The notes beneath the pieces were generated by a model. It worked only from the letters and a program-made list of their open reading frames with translations, did no database searches and was not told the DNA's origin. A stretch of 64,000 nucleotides of DNA from Curvularia sp. ZM96 (Eukaryota > Ascomycota > Dothideomycetes > Pleosporales > Pleosporaceae). Below, piece after piece: positions 50,993 to 61,579 of the stretch (position 1 is its first letter; each line of letters begins with the position of its first letter). The position numbers and the translations under genes were made by a program. The DNA lies in NCBI GenBank assembly GCA_022457065.1, contig JAJGBQ010000001.1, positions 4,278,001 through 4,342,000 on the forward strand. The letters are read 5' to 3'.

Positions 50993-52737
50993 AGTGTTCT
51001 CTACTCGACGAGTGCCCCCACTTCAGAGTGTTTGTAAAGAAAAGTATTGACAGGACCTGCAAAGTTTCATCTTGTTCATTGTTTGCTTTTCCGCCATGGG
51101 TCGGCATATCTGCATTCTATTGTTCATATACCATACTTGCTTTCTCTTCCCTTCCCATTCGTTGTTACATATCCTTTTTCCTCCAGTCTCGCCGCATTGT
51201 TTTCGGTCGGGGGCCTCGGCAAATGTTGTTCGATGGAGTACACGTTATCATTATCATCACCATCATGACTTTCCTCTTTCTATACACATCACATGTCGTA
51301 CAAAAAGACGGATTTTTCGGAAGTTTCTGATGGGCACGCCGCTCCGTCACTGCTTTGTTGTTTTTATCAGTCTCTCTGCTCTTTTACTCTACTACTATTA
51401 GATAAAGCTACCGACCACTTGGTTGCTGGATTACCATGGTATTGTTGTTAGATGCTTTAACGGCGCTATTGGCATCATGAGGCGATGTCTAGGCTAAGAG
51501 GGTTGGTGCAATATATATCTTGTCTTTTACCTAATGCCATAATTTTGGGAATTGAGTTTTGGTCCTTCTCTCTCGTCAGTCGGTGACTGTGTTTGCTGCG
51601 CTCTTAGTGTGCGTGAAAAAGAGGTCGATGACAGTCGTTCACCTTTGACTCTGCTCGTCCATTTGCTCGTAGAATGTACTTGATGGATAAATTCACACCC
51701 CCGCGTCCCACATCCCACTCCTTATCACCTCGGCTTCATATCCACCCCAATCCATGCAGTCGATCCCCCATCTCCTTCCTTCCTTTTTTTTCTCCATCTC
51801 TTGCTTTTTTCTTCTTCTCCTGATCCTTCGGACTCTTCCGCCCACGACCCACCCGTTCACGCTCCGCGGACAGGATTCAGGAGGGCAATTCTACACGAAC
51901 ACATACCTAAACTTAGCCACGAGCCCGCCCGCGGGCCCCTGGGCCTGGGGCAACTTGAAACGAAACATTAAAAAAGCCGACACGTGAAACAAGAGAGTCA
52001 AGGCAGAAGAGAAAAAGCAATGTATAGCCTAGGTAAGGAGAGTTTGGGGAAAAAAGAAAATACCCACTTCTCGCGGCTAGACATGCAGGCTTGATGTTGT
52101 TTTTTCCCAGTGTCTCGGGGATGATGATGTGCTGCAAGGAAGGTGTCTTTCTTTCTTTTTTCCCTCTTGTTTCCTGTTGTTGCTTTGCTTCTTTGTTGGA
52201 GTTCTCCCCCCCCCCAAGGGAGAGCGGTTCGGCGCGGTGCACGGGTGTTTTTTGTTTGGGGGTTTAGGAGGCTCGGGTGTTTATTTTGCTTTGTCTGTCT
52301 GTATACATGTGGGTGCGTGAGGGTCGGTGCTTGGGTGCTATATTTACTTTGAGAGAGAGAAGAAAAAGGAATGCTGTTTTGTATGTGTATCGACGATTGG
52401 GCGGGAAAAGGAGGAGAGATGGATGGATGGAGGGCGTTGGAGATGGGAGGGGGGAGGGGCGTGAGAGTAGATGAGCCTGTGAAGATTCTAAGTGGGTAGG
52501 AGGAAGAGAGGGGGCTGGTGTTGAGAGGGTGTGATGAATTGTGTCTGTTGAAGTTATCGGCAATGAGATTGATGAACTACCTACGGTCGATAGAAACAAT
52601 ATGGCTTTTGGCCGGAAGCCTTCCCTTCGACCTAACGCACGCATGATATGGAATACGATATCTCTATTCTCTCCAACTCCAAGAATTCCTATCATGACAA
52701 GAGATACAGCACCAAAACAAGGCATCCGGAACGACAC
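50993..52737. other. Convergent 3' intergenic region PUF3 / CAP
   Basis: 1.7 kb with no supported gene. The left part is T-rich PUF3 3' UTR. A pyrimidine tract at about 51720-51850 creates a small hydrophobic ORF that I reject. From about 52130 to 52540 the + strand is purine/GT-rich, so the minus strand is pyrimidine-rich. A C10 run sits at about 52207-52216. Confidence 0.45.
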
Positions 52738-53691
52738 CTAATCCGCCCAACCAACCCGCTCAGCATTATGAATCAGAGGCCGAACATTCCTCGCAAATCC
52801 ACCGCCCACATTACCCGCCGGAGCATAGTTACATACCGTGTACTTATTCATACTCGAACGCCTCCCATTCACCCTCATATCATCCCCACAATCAACAGAC
52901 ACACACCCAACCTTCTTCGTACCCCTCCACACCAACTGCGTGAAGTGCCCAACTTGCTCAAACACATCGTCAGGTAGATCTGCATCACCGAACCACGGCA
53001 TCATCGCAGAAAGCTCGTCGTAATACCAGAGCTCGGTTATGCCCGCAGTCACGTTGAAAGCGGCACCCGAAATGGTGAAGAGATTCTGGCCCTGACCCGC
53101 GTGAGCGGGTATATAGTGTCGAAAGTCGCATCGGTGGGCGGCGAGGCGCGCGTTGGCTTCGCATTTGGTGTCCCAGGATAAAGGGGCGGCGTGGTGGTTG
53201 GCGCGAATGGCGTTGTGGTGGTAGAGGACCGAGGCTTTGTAGCTGGGGCCGCGGTAGAGATAGGCTTGGTGAGGACCGGGGACGTGGTGGGTTGAGGCGG
53301 CTGTGGATTGCATATTTAAATGAGGGACTGAGTGAAGTGCTGAGTGAAAGACTGCGTGAGAGACTGAATGAGAGACTGAGTGAGAGACTGAGTGAGGTGC
53401 TGAAAGTGCAGAGGTAGTTGGAGGAACATTTAAAAGGGATGAGAATGGTGAAGGAGCGTGCTGGATTTGAAACATGGAGTTCGTTGTGGTGATTGCCTTA
53501 GGCTCCAGAGAAGACAATAACCCAGGAACTGTAGAAGTTGGTGTGTTGAAGCTGCATATATGGGTTACAGTTACTGTTCTGGTCACGACTGCTCTCTCGT
53601 GGACAATGTTGGGCTGTAAGTGGAATGAGTGAGGCATAGAAATGACGCTCATGGTCAACGCGGACGTGATGGAGATGGACGGGCGCATTCT
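52738..53691 (-). CDS. CAP/PR-1-like (SCP/TAPS) secreted protein
   Basis: 317 residues if started at the Met at 53691; an upstream Met at 53763 adds 24 residues. The C-terminal 150 residues are a CAP domain: SVLYHHNAIRANHHAAPLSWDTKCEANAR, GQGQNLF, an ITELWYYDEL helix, the signature GHFTQLVWRGTKKVGC and the CNYAPAGNV box. Conserved Cys residues support secretion. Related fungal Pry proteins bind sterols or fatty acids outside the cell. The N-terminal half is Ser/Thr-rich (VVTRTVTVTH) and holds four-residue SVSH-type tandem repeats. The N-terminus is only weakly signal-peptide-like (ISITSALTMSVIS), so either the start is wrong or an upstream exon was missed. Confidence 0.75.
   Translation of the reverse strand, partial: RMRPSISITSALTMSVISMPHSFHLQPNIVHERAVVTRTVTVTHICSFNTPTSTVPGLLSSLEPKAITTTNSMFQIQHAPSPFSSLLNVPPTTSALSAPHSVSHSVSHSVSHAVFHSALHSVPHLNMQSTAASTHHVPGPHQAYLYRGPSYKASVLYHHNAIRANHHAAPLSWDTKCEANARLAAHRCDFRHYIPAHAGQGQNLFTISGAAFNVTAGITELWYYDELSAMMPWFGDADLPDDVFEQVGHFTQLVWRGTKKVGCVSVDCGDDMRVNGRRSSMNKYTVCNYAPAGNVGGGFARNVRPLIHNAERVGWAD
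53330..53402. repeat. 12-bp coding tandem repeat in the CAP protein gene
   Basis: About six degenerate copies of a GAGTGAGAGACT-type unit (+ strand). In the CAP protein it encodes HSVSHSVSHSVSHAVFHSAL, a run of four-residue repeats. The period is a multiple of three, so length change keeps frame. Confidence 0.75.
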
Positions 53692-54720
53692 GTAGGCCTG
53701 TGGCAATCTGAACTGCCGTATCAAGTTCAACGGCCAGGCTACTGGATTGATATGAGGAACCAAGTAGTCTGTTCATCCTGTTAGAGGCTTTCATGGGCAG
53801 AAAGTGCCATGATATTGAAGAAGATATGGGTTCGATTTCATGTTCTCGTACATAGAAAATGTGCTGAAGATGAAGCTTGTAGAATTCCCAACCTACCACT
53901 TGCTGTTGTCTAATGTGACCGCAGCACAAATGGCACGGAAGTGAGTGTTGCTCCACAAACGAGTGACGAGATAATTCCTGATTGACCAAGTCCCAAGGAG
54001 TGGGGAGAATCGAGAGAATCTCACATGAGGGCAGAATCCTTGGAGTTGGAAGGGAATAGCAGACAGTAATTTGTTTATTGAATTTTGAGGTAGGAGACAC
54101 GCAACTACAAGGCAGGAGTGGCCTTTCTTCCCCCTCAATATAGCAAAGGGTATGTTCATTGCCACTGCCATCCTTAGTGCTATTTTAGAAAGAGGAACAA
54201 TAGTCGTAACAACCAGTATTTCATTCGCCAGTCACGACGTAGGCCAGAAGGAACCCCCCGGCTAGCTAGTCTCCTGTGTGGTTCTAGATTCTTAGTAAGA
54301 TGTAACATTACTTGCCAACTAGAGTTTGTATGGATTGTTAGAACTAGAGAATTGGGTTAGATGAATAACTTGAGTAATTGATGAGATCATCTACTTACAC
54401 GTGCCGTAGAGTGCCTAACCCAACATAGCTACTGTTGTACAATTTGGTTGTAATTTTTCTTTTCCAGAAATTTCTGCACTGGATTAGAAGATGAATCCGG
54501 TAAAGCCGATGCACGCAAGCAAGACGCAATATGCAGAAAGCCATGCTTTCACCAGCCAGCCGGGCCAGATGGGCCAGTCGGGACGCGGAGATTACGTCGT
54601 TACGTCGTTGGCGGGGGCGGGGCAACACACGAGTCGGCAGCCGGAGATATCCATTGATAAGGCAATAGTTTCGCCGAACGCGCCACCATAACTTTCTATG
54701 GCTCTTTTTTCTTTAGCTGA
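53692..54720. other. Intergenic, divergent CAP / DUF255 genes
   Basis: About 1 kb between divergent starts. A 200-codon minus ORF overlapping 53498-54100 shows no domain, though part of it could be an upstream exon of the CAP gene. AT-rich at 54180-54480. It holds both promoters. Confidence 0.45.
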
Positions 54721-57170
54721 ATGCCTCTTGTGAGATTCAATTTTCGAGCTTCGTGCCGACCTGCTAGAACCCCAGCTGCGACTGCGCCCGCCCATCGAGT
54801 CCCTACTGCAGCTCCTGTGACTCGACCAAACGTCTCTCTTGCGCCACAGCGCGAATTCCGTACTTCTGTCCTGAGAATGAACACCCACAATGCTTCGAGT
54901 CATCCGACCTCGTCAGGCGATGACCTGAAGCTCAGAAACCGCCTCAATGAGAGCCGGAGCCCCTACGTCCGTGGCCATATGAACAACCCCGTCGCATGGC
55001 AGATGTGGGGACCAGAAGCTATTGAGCTGGCCAAAAGGTCAAACAGGTTGATATTCATCAGCATAGGTTATGCGGCATGCCATTGGTGTCATGTAATGGA
55101 GCGGGAGTCATTCGAAAACGACGAGGTTGCGAAGCTGCTCAACGAGAACTTTATCCCAATAAAGATTGATCGCGAAGAGCGCCCGGATGTCGATCGCATA
55201 TACATGAACTACGTCCAGGCTACGACAGGCTCTGGAGGCTGGCCTTTGAACGTCTTCATCACTCCCGATCTCGAGCCCATATTTGGTGGCACATACTGGC
55301 CTGGTCCGGGATCGACAATGGCTATGGGAGATCACCCCGATTTTGTTGGTATCCTCAAGAAGATCCGGGATGTGTGGAGGGACCAGCGACAAAGGTGTCT
55401 TGATTCGGCCAAAGAAATCACAACACAACTGCGCGACTTCGCTGAAGAGGGAAACATTAGCAGGAAAGATGGCGCGCCTCCTGAAATTATAGAACTGGAG
55501 CTGTTGGACGAAGCATATGAAGCGAGTATCCCTTGGGCAAACAGAACAAAGACTTTGCTAACAATGCCCAGCATTTCAAGAAGAGATATGACCAGATACA
55601 CGCAGGTTTTGGTGGCGCGCCAAAGTTCCCGACTCCCTCCAATCTCCGCTTTCTCCTAAAGCTGTCGCAATACCCGAATCCAGTCAGGGAAGTTGTTGGG
55701 GCAAAGGACTGCACGCGTGCAAAAGACATGGCACTGGCAACACTGTCTGCTATGAACAAGGGCGGTATACACGATCAGATTGGAAACGGCTTTGCGCGTT
55801 ACTCTGTCACCAAGGACTGGAGTTTGCCGCATTTCGAGAAAATGCTTTACGACCAAGCGCAGTTGCTATCTGTATATCTCGACGCTTATCTGCTGACGAG
55901 AAGCCCCGAGTACCTCTCGGCTGTTCATGATATTGCAACCTATCTCACGAGCCCGCCCATGCACGCTGAGAATGGTGGTTTCTTCTCATCCGAGGATGCT
56001 GACTCGCTGTATCGTCCAAATGATAAAGAGAAGCGGGAGGGAGCATTTTATGTGTGGACATTGAAGGAGTTCCGTGATATTCTTGGCGAAAGAGATGCTG
56101 AGATTCTTGCACGGTACTACAACGTCAAAGACGAAGGCAACGTTGCGCCAGAACATGATGCACATGACGAACTCATCAACCAGAACGTGTTGGCCATCAC
56201 ATCGACACCCACGGATCTCGCCAAGCAGTTTGGTCTTTCAGAGGACAAGGTCAGCAAAATCCTCACAGAAGGCCGACAAAAGCTTCTGGAGCATCGCAAC
56301 AAGGAGCGCCCAAGACCAGGCTTGGACGATAAGATTGTAGTATCCTGGAACGGTCTTGCCATTGGTGCTCTGGCGAGAACGTCCGCTGTACTGGCATCCC
56401 AAGACCCAACGCGCTCGAAAGAGTATCTTGCTGCGGCCAAGAAAGCAGCAGCTTTCCTTCAAAAACATCTCTACCGCTCTGACTCCAAGACACTGATCCG
56501 TGTCTGGCGCGAAGGTCCCGGCGATGCACCTGGATTTGCAGACGACTATGCCTACCTTATCTCCGGTCTCATTGACCTTTACGAAGCCACTTTCAATGAC
56601 TCATACCTACAATGGGCCGACGACCTGCAGAAAACACAACTCAAGATGTTCTGGGACAAGCAACATCTCGGCTTCTTCTCCACACCCGAAGACCAAACAG
56701 ACCTGATCATGCGGCTCAAGGACGGTATGGACAACGCAGAGCCAGGCACTAACGGCGTCTCGGCGCAGAACCTCGACCGTCTGGGTGCGCTCCTCGAAGA
56801 CAACGAGTACACTCAGCGAGCTCGTGACACAGCTTCGGCTTTCGAGGCCGAGATCATGGAACACCCTTTCCTCTTCCCGAGCATGATGGACGCTGTGGTC
56901 GCGGGCAAACTCGGCATCAGACATGCGGTTATCACAGGCGACAGCCAGAAAGTCGACGAGTGGCTAACCAGGTACCGCGAGCGGCCGGTCGGCCTAGGAA
57001 CTGTAAGCAGAATTGGCAAAGGTATGGGCGAATGGCTCAAATCAAAAAACGCTCTGGTACAAAGCATGGATCCTGCCAGGGAAGGTGTAATGCTCTGCGA
57101 AAATGGCGCCTGCAGAGATGCACTAACCATGGATATGTCGAATTTGGAGGATGCACTACCGGTGGTTTAG
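54721..57170 (+). CDS. DUF255 thioredoxin-like protein (YyaL/SPATA20 family)
   Basis: Exons 54721-55521 and 55572-57170 give 799 residues. They are joined by a 50-nt intron that starts GC (gcgagt) and ends CTAAC...cccag, so it is a GC-AG intron. No GT donor keeps frame into HFKKRYD. The N-terminus (MPLVRFNFRASCRPARTP) looks like a mitochondrial presequence, and a second Met at 54877 would give a form without it. The thioredoxin-like domain has LIFISIGYAACHWCHVMERESF with CHWC at Cys120/Cys123, followed by IDREERPDVDRIYM and GGWPLNVFITPDLEP. The C-terminal (alpha/alpha)-barrel region shows GGIHDQIGNGFARYSV, FEKMLYDQAQ and ALLEDNEYTQRA. The biochemical role of the family is unknown. Confidence 0.87.
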
Positions 57171-57429
57171 GACGAGCGTTTTTTGATAGATACCATTGAT
57201 GTTTTTGCACATGTTAGGCGTTTGTACTTGTATATGGCATGTAACTCATTTTTAAACTTCAATATCTGTGTTATCTTTATTCACGAATTCCATCTCAGAA
57301 GAAAAGTGATAGTACAAAGTGACAAAAGGTACGTCTTTGTTGCCGTGTTTGATCATGCAACAAACAAAAAGACAAGGCAGCAAGTTGAAAGATACAACAA
57401 CTCCGGTAAAGAAAGGCCGTTACGGGAGC
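57171..57429. other. 3' flank of DUF255 gene
   Basis: AT-rich 3' flank. TGTATATG at 57229-57236 is a one-mismatch match to the Puf3 site UGUANAUA, about 60 nt after the stop codon. Confidence 0.45.
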
Positions 57430-57434
57430 AAAAA
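57430..57434 (-). terminator. RNA polymerase III terminator
   Basis: A T5 run on the minus strand (A5 on the + strand) lies about a dozen bases downstream of the tRNA-Ile 3' end, as expected for Pol III termination. Confidence 0.7.
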
Positions 57435-57446
57435 GATAATGATTGA

Positions 57447-57532
57447 TGGTCACTACGAGGGTCGAACTCGCGACCTTGGCGTATCATACCGAGGTATTAG
57501 CACCACGCTCTAACCAACTGAGCTAAGCGACC
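57447..57532 (-). tRNA. tRNA-Ile(AAU): tRNA-Ile (anticodon AAU) with 12-nt intron
   Basis: 86 nt on the minus strand. The acceptor stem pairs GGTCGCT with AGTGACC, with discriminator A. The A box reads TTAGCTCAGTTGG and the B box GAGTTCGACCC. The anticodon stem pairs TGGTG with CGCCA around loop CTAATAA; the AAT (AAU) anticodon decodes AUU/AUC/AUA after A34-to-I editing. An intron of 12 nt (CCTCGGTATGAT by the canonical cut) interrupts the loop one base after the anticodon, the standard position. Without it the tRNA is 74 nt. Confidence 0.93.
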
Positions 57533-58134
57533 GTATTGCTGATTTGATGGAAAAAAGGCGGATTGGATCATTTATAATTAGATGTTGTTTGTTTCATCAA
57601 CCACGAAGGTGTACACTTTCACCTTCATCCTTGGACTCGACCTAGTGGAGATTGTGAGGGACCTCCTTCGCTTAGCTTTTACCACAGTGCTATCATCTAG
57701 AACACATCAATCCATATACCGCTCTTAAGATTAGACCAAAGCTTTGAAATTCATAATTATATTCATACTTTTAAAGTTCCTACAGAACCCTCGCATAGGG
57801 CATGTGGACGGCCCAGGGCTTACCGTAGTGACGCATTATTTGGTTTGCCTGTTTTTGCCAAATCCACATGCCAACTAGAAAAACAATCGCAGTCATATAC
57901 GCGTATGCTCACAATCGTGAGCTTTTGCGTAAACACAGTGGTATCATCGCTGAATGGTATCATCGCTCAAAGATTGCACATGATGCTCGCTTTTCATGTC
58001 TCGTCCTAGCAGGAGCTAGATGTCCCATGGGATGGGCTTTGTGTATACTGCGTTCGTTACTTCCAACGCCAATTTCGTAGAATACCCAAGTTTGGATTTT
58101 GTTCCAGTCCGGAAAATAGTCAGGTAGTGCATGT
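57533..58134. other. Intergenic, tRNA upstream / FCP1-like 3' side
   Basis: About 600 bp, AT-rich, with no supported ORF. It holds the upstream flank of the tRNA gene and the 3' UTR of the NIF-domain gene. Confidence 0.5.
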
Positions 58135-59931
58135 TTACCAGTCCTTTTGTACCGAGGCCGTCAAAGGTACCGAGGCCGAATTGTGGGCGTTATGTGACAC
58201 AGATGTCTGTACTAAAGGAGCAGTGGTTTTGTCTGCAGCCGCAGCCGCAGCAGCCGCAGCAGCGGCTTTGGCCTGTCTTTTCTTTTCTTTCTTCTTACTC
58301 ACCGGAGTAGCAGAAACCTTGGACGTCATTTCACCACCATCCGCGGCGTCGTCGGGCCAGTCGAACGTCCATTGGCCACCTTCAACGAACGGATGTTTCT
58401 TGATGAATCTGGACACGTCGGACTGTTGCTTCAACGCATCCAGGTAGCCAGCTACTTCGCGAAGTACATCACCCTGCATTTGCTCCGGCGTTGCTGAAAA
58501 TTCTGGAATCTCGAGTAGATTGTACGGTTGAGCACTGGCCTTGAGTGCACTGTCATCAATCAACACCGTGTTGTGCTGACCAAAGCGACCACCAGTCTCG
58601 TAGTCTGGATGGTACGACTGAATCTGGCTTCGGCTCCATATCAACTTCAGGTTCTTGTATACTTGAACGTTTTGTTGATAGTTGGTTGGAGACAAGCCAA
58701 AACTGTCGCGCGCCCACTGAGCTATGAGTTTGGAGCGCAGGTCATTGTCCAGAGCCTGATTTACAAGGGCCTTCACGTTGTCTGGTCTTGCACTTGACCA
58801 GACCATGACCTTGAAGTTGTCGAACAGGTAGCGTAGGAAGGGCTTCAAGAATGGGCGTTGGATCATCGTCTTAGCATTGCGATTGGGCCGATACAGGACC
58901 GTACCGTTAAGGTCCAGAATCACCAACATGGGGTTAGGTGCCTCACTTGTAGACGGTTCTCCAGCAGCCTGGGCCATATACTCTTCTGTGGGTTGCGGTG
59001 CAGGAAGCATAATCTTCTGGTCCCCATATCGTCCCTTCTTTTCAGTAGCAGGGGCCGATGGCTTAGAGTCTTTGGACGGTCTGGGTTTTTTGTTAATCCG
59101 ATGATCAGCAGCTTTATGAGGGGAAACATGGTAGAGGGCATCATACTCTTTCTGCTTGTCGCGCCCATTGGTAGCAGGCCCTGACTTTGATGGCTTTCCT
59201 TGGAGGGGCGGCGCGCTACGAGTATTAGCGTTGCGATTCCTAGATTTTAGGGATTTGAAGGCATTGAAGACGTACTGCATGTCCTCGTTCGTTGCACCAT
59301 GGGGGAAGTTTGCCTGCGAATCCATCGTGTGATTCTGGGCCCGATCGGTAAACATATGACGTCGCTGTTGATGCATAAATGGCGGGGGACCATGGGATGG
59401 CGGGCCAAATGGTAGAGGTCCATGTGGCTGCATATGCGGTGGACGTCCTGAGAAAGCATCCGGACCTGGAAGAAAGTTTGGTGGTGGCGCATGATGTCCA
59501 TAGCCATTGTACATCATCCAGTGATGGTGTGCCTGCGCATGCTGGTGGGCCGCATACTCGTACTCTTGTGGGTTATTGAACATGTGAGGATGTGGTGGCG
59601 GAGGCGGAGGCGGCACGAAGTTGGCATTCCACTGCGCACCCGGTGGACCATAGGGGCCTTGGGGTCCTTGAGGAGGGGGAGGTGGAGGAGCATACTGGTT
59701 CGCGAAAGCGCCGAAATTCTGTTGTCGATGGTCAAAGCCGCCCGGCTGGAAAGGCAGCGCGTGCGGGTTCCAGGATTCTCTCATCTTGACGGTTGAGGCG
59801 CCGCGAGGGAGCGTATGCTCGGGGAAAATACTGGGTCGACCTGTGGTGGTCTTGGAGTTGGTGAAGTTAGTGGAAGAAGTTGCGACAAAGTGAGCGGGGA
59901 TGCTGTACCGAGCTGGCGTGACTGCGGCCAT
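58135..59931 (-). CDS. FCP1-like NIF-domain (HAD) protein
   Basis: 598 residues from Met at 59931; the open frame extends 87 codons upstream, but that part lies in the divergent promoter of RRP36 and looks non-coding. The N-terminal 250 residues are Pro/His/Gln-rich, with Pro runs. A Lys-rich linker leads to the FCP1/NIF catalytic domain: LVILDLNGTVLYR (about residues 336-348), then FKVMVWSSARP (motif II) and HNTVLIDDS (motif IV). The first motif reads DxN instead of DxD: the nucleophile-position Asp340 is present, but the second, acid/base Asp is Asn342. The C-terminus carries an (A)12 run and KKKEKKRQAK. Known relatives dephosphorylate RNA polymerase II CTD or other proteins. Activity here is uncertain. 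Confidence 0.8.
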   Translation of the reverse strand: MAAVTPARYSIPAHFVATSSTNFTNSKTTTGRPSIFPEHTLPRGASTVKMRESWNPHALPFQPGGFDHRQQNFGAFANQYAPPPPPPQGPQGPYGPPGAQWNANFVPPPPPPPHPHMFNNPQEYEYAAHQHAQAHHHWMMYNGYGHHAPPPNFLPGPDAFSGRPPHMQPHGPLPFGPPSHGPPPFMHQQRRHMFTDRAQNHTMDSQANFPHGATNEDMQYVFNAFKSLKSRNRNANTRSAPPLQGKPSKSGPATNGRDKQKEYDALYHVSPHKAADHRINKKPRPSKDSKPSAPATEKKGRYGDQKIMLPAPQPTEEYMAQAAGEPSTSEAPNPMLVILDLNGTVLYRPNRNAKTMIQRPFLKPFLRYLFDNFKVMVWSSARPDNVKALVNQALDNDLRSKLIAQWARDSFGLSPTNYQQNVQVYKNLKLIWSRSQIQSYHPDYETGGRFGQHNTVLIDDSALKASAQPYNLLEIPEFSATPEQMQGDVLREVAGYLDALKQQSDVSRFIKKHPFVEGGQWTFDWPDDAADGGEMTSKVSATPVSKKKEKKRQAKAAAAAAAAAAADKTTAPLVQTSVSHNAHNSASVPLTASVQKDW

Positions 59932-60203
59932 TGAGCACGTGCGCTGACGATGAACAATCAGAGACAAGTGAGGAGTGAGGAGTGAAGAAGCCCGTGAGGT
60001 GACGATGTAATGCCCGAAGCATGAGCCCAGCTGGTGACGCCTCTGCATAGAAATTTGGGCGCGCAGTTGCCTGCTTGTCAGCCCTATCGGCGAATCGGAG
60101 CCCCAGCAATCATGTGGGGTCCACCAAAAAGTCGGGTAGCCTGGGGAATCTTTCGCGACGCTCAACTCCAAGCACGACACCAACACGCCCACACACGCCC
60201 GTC
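59932..60203. promoter_or_regulatory. Bidirectional promoter FCP1-like / RRP36
   Basis: 272 bp between divergent starts. An E-box palindrome GCACGTGC lies at 59935-59942, only three bases upstream of the FCP1-like start codon. A GAGGAGT direct repeat is at about 59969-59985. Confidence 0.45.
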
Positions 60204-61337
60204 ATGGTGCTCTCAAACAAGCTCGATCGCAACCTGCGAGCGGCAGAAGACAGTTCGGATGGCGAAGATTACTACGAGGTTACCGATCGCTCTTCTTCTG
60301 CCTCTGTGATCGAGGCAGGCGATGACGGCAACATCATCAGTTCGGATAGCGAAGAGGAAGCTGGCTCTGAAGAGATGGTGAGCATTGGACACAATCTCTC
60401 GAAAAAAGCTCCATACTGACATGGACAAGTCAGACGACGATGACAACCAAGTAAAGGCGCAAATAAGCAGGGTCTCTTTCGGCGCATTAGCCAAGGCACA
60501 AGATGCAATCTCACAGCAATCATCTGATCGAAAGCGCAAGCGAGGCGACGATACATCGAAGTCACAAGAAGACAAGCTAGAGGCGTTAAGAGAGCGATTG
60601 CGGCAAATCAAGGCGGAGAAGCTTGCAAATGGTGCTCAGCCTAGTAAGAAAGCCAAGACAGCAAGCAAGTCGAAGACGAAGCCCATTCCAGGAGAGAGTA
60701 AAGGCGAACAGGACACCGGCGACGATGACGACTCTGATTCGGATGCTGCTCCTCATGCGCGCTCGAGTAAACATGCTCCAGCTGTCCAGTCGAGCAAACG
60801 CATGGTGTCGCGCAAGCGCCAGGTAGTCGACGTTAAGAAGCCCGTCTTCCGAGACCCGCGATTCGACAGTGTGTCTGGATCTCGGCCAGATGAGTACGTG
60901 GTCGAAAAGCGCTATTCCTTCCTCAACGACTACCGGGCCTCTGAAATTGCAGATTTACGTAGTACCATCAAAAAGACGAAGAACGAGGAAGAGAAGGAGC
61001 GGCTGAAGAAGAAGCTCTTGTCCATGGAGTCCCAGCAAAAGGCGCGGGAAAACAAGGAGAAGCTCAAGGAGGTGGCACGTGAGCACAAGAAGAAGGAAAA
61101 GGAGCTGGTCAAGGAGGGCAAGAAGCCGTTCTTCTTGAAGAAGTGTATGTCCATGGCCCTTCCTACGTGTATGCTTTACAAACTAACTGTTTTCTAGCCG
61201 AGCAAAAGAAGATTGCCCTGGTCGACCGCTTCCAGAATATGAAGTCGAAGCAGCGCGACAAGGTCATCGAGCGCCGTCGCAAGAAGGTCACTGCCAAAGA
61301 AAGGAGGAATATGCCCGATGCTCGGCGCACTGCATGA
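60204..61337 (+). CDS. rrp36: rRNA biogenesis protein RRP36
   Basis: Three exons: 60204-60377, 60430-61144 and 61198-61337, with introns of 52 nt (gtgagc...gacaag) and 53 nt (gtatgt...ttctag), give 342 residues. RRP36 is a nucleolar SSU-processome component needed for early cleavage of pre-rRNA in 18S synthesis. The N-terminus is acidic and Ser-rich (SSDGEDYYEVTD, EEEAGSEE). The middle is Lys-rich. The diagnostic region is KKPVFRDPRFDSVSG followed by YSFLNDYRASEIADLRSTIKKTKNEEEKERLKKKLLSMESQ, then a basic coiled coil EKLKEVAREHKKKEKELVKEGKKPFFLKK and the C-terminal RFQNMKSKQRDKVIERRRKK. It matches the family throughout. It shares a 272-bp promoter with the FCP1-like gene. Confidence 0.93.
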
Positions 61338-61579
61338 TATCCCTCCTGTGCGGCGTATGCGCCACAGTACTAGGATTTATTTTAGATACCCAGCCAGCAA
61401 TGCAGAGTTTCGCCTGATAGTTTTTGGCCGCATCGTGTTATTCAATCCTGCATGTAATCGCTGACTCTAACATACCATAATGGGTAGGTTTTGAAAAGCC
61501 CGTTTACTTGGCTTGGCTCTTACGCCCCTTCTGGGTGTTGGATACCATCTCATTTCGCTGCAAGCACTTTTGTGTCCTT

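Noticed and set aside
51754..51987. Small ORF with a hydrophobic, signal-peptide-like N-terminus
   Set aside because: The hydrophobic residues come from a pyrimidine tract (Phe/Leu/Ser codons) in the PUF3 3' region. No Cys pattern or family features follow.
53498..54100. 200-codon minus ORF upstream of the CAP gene
   Set aside because: No domain and AT-rich. It may contain an upstream exon or leader of the CAP gene, but I could not place a convincing splice join.
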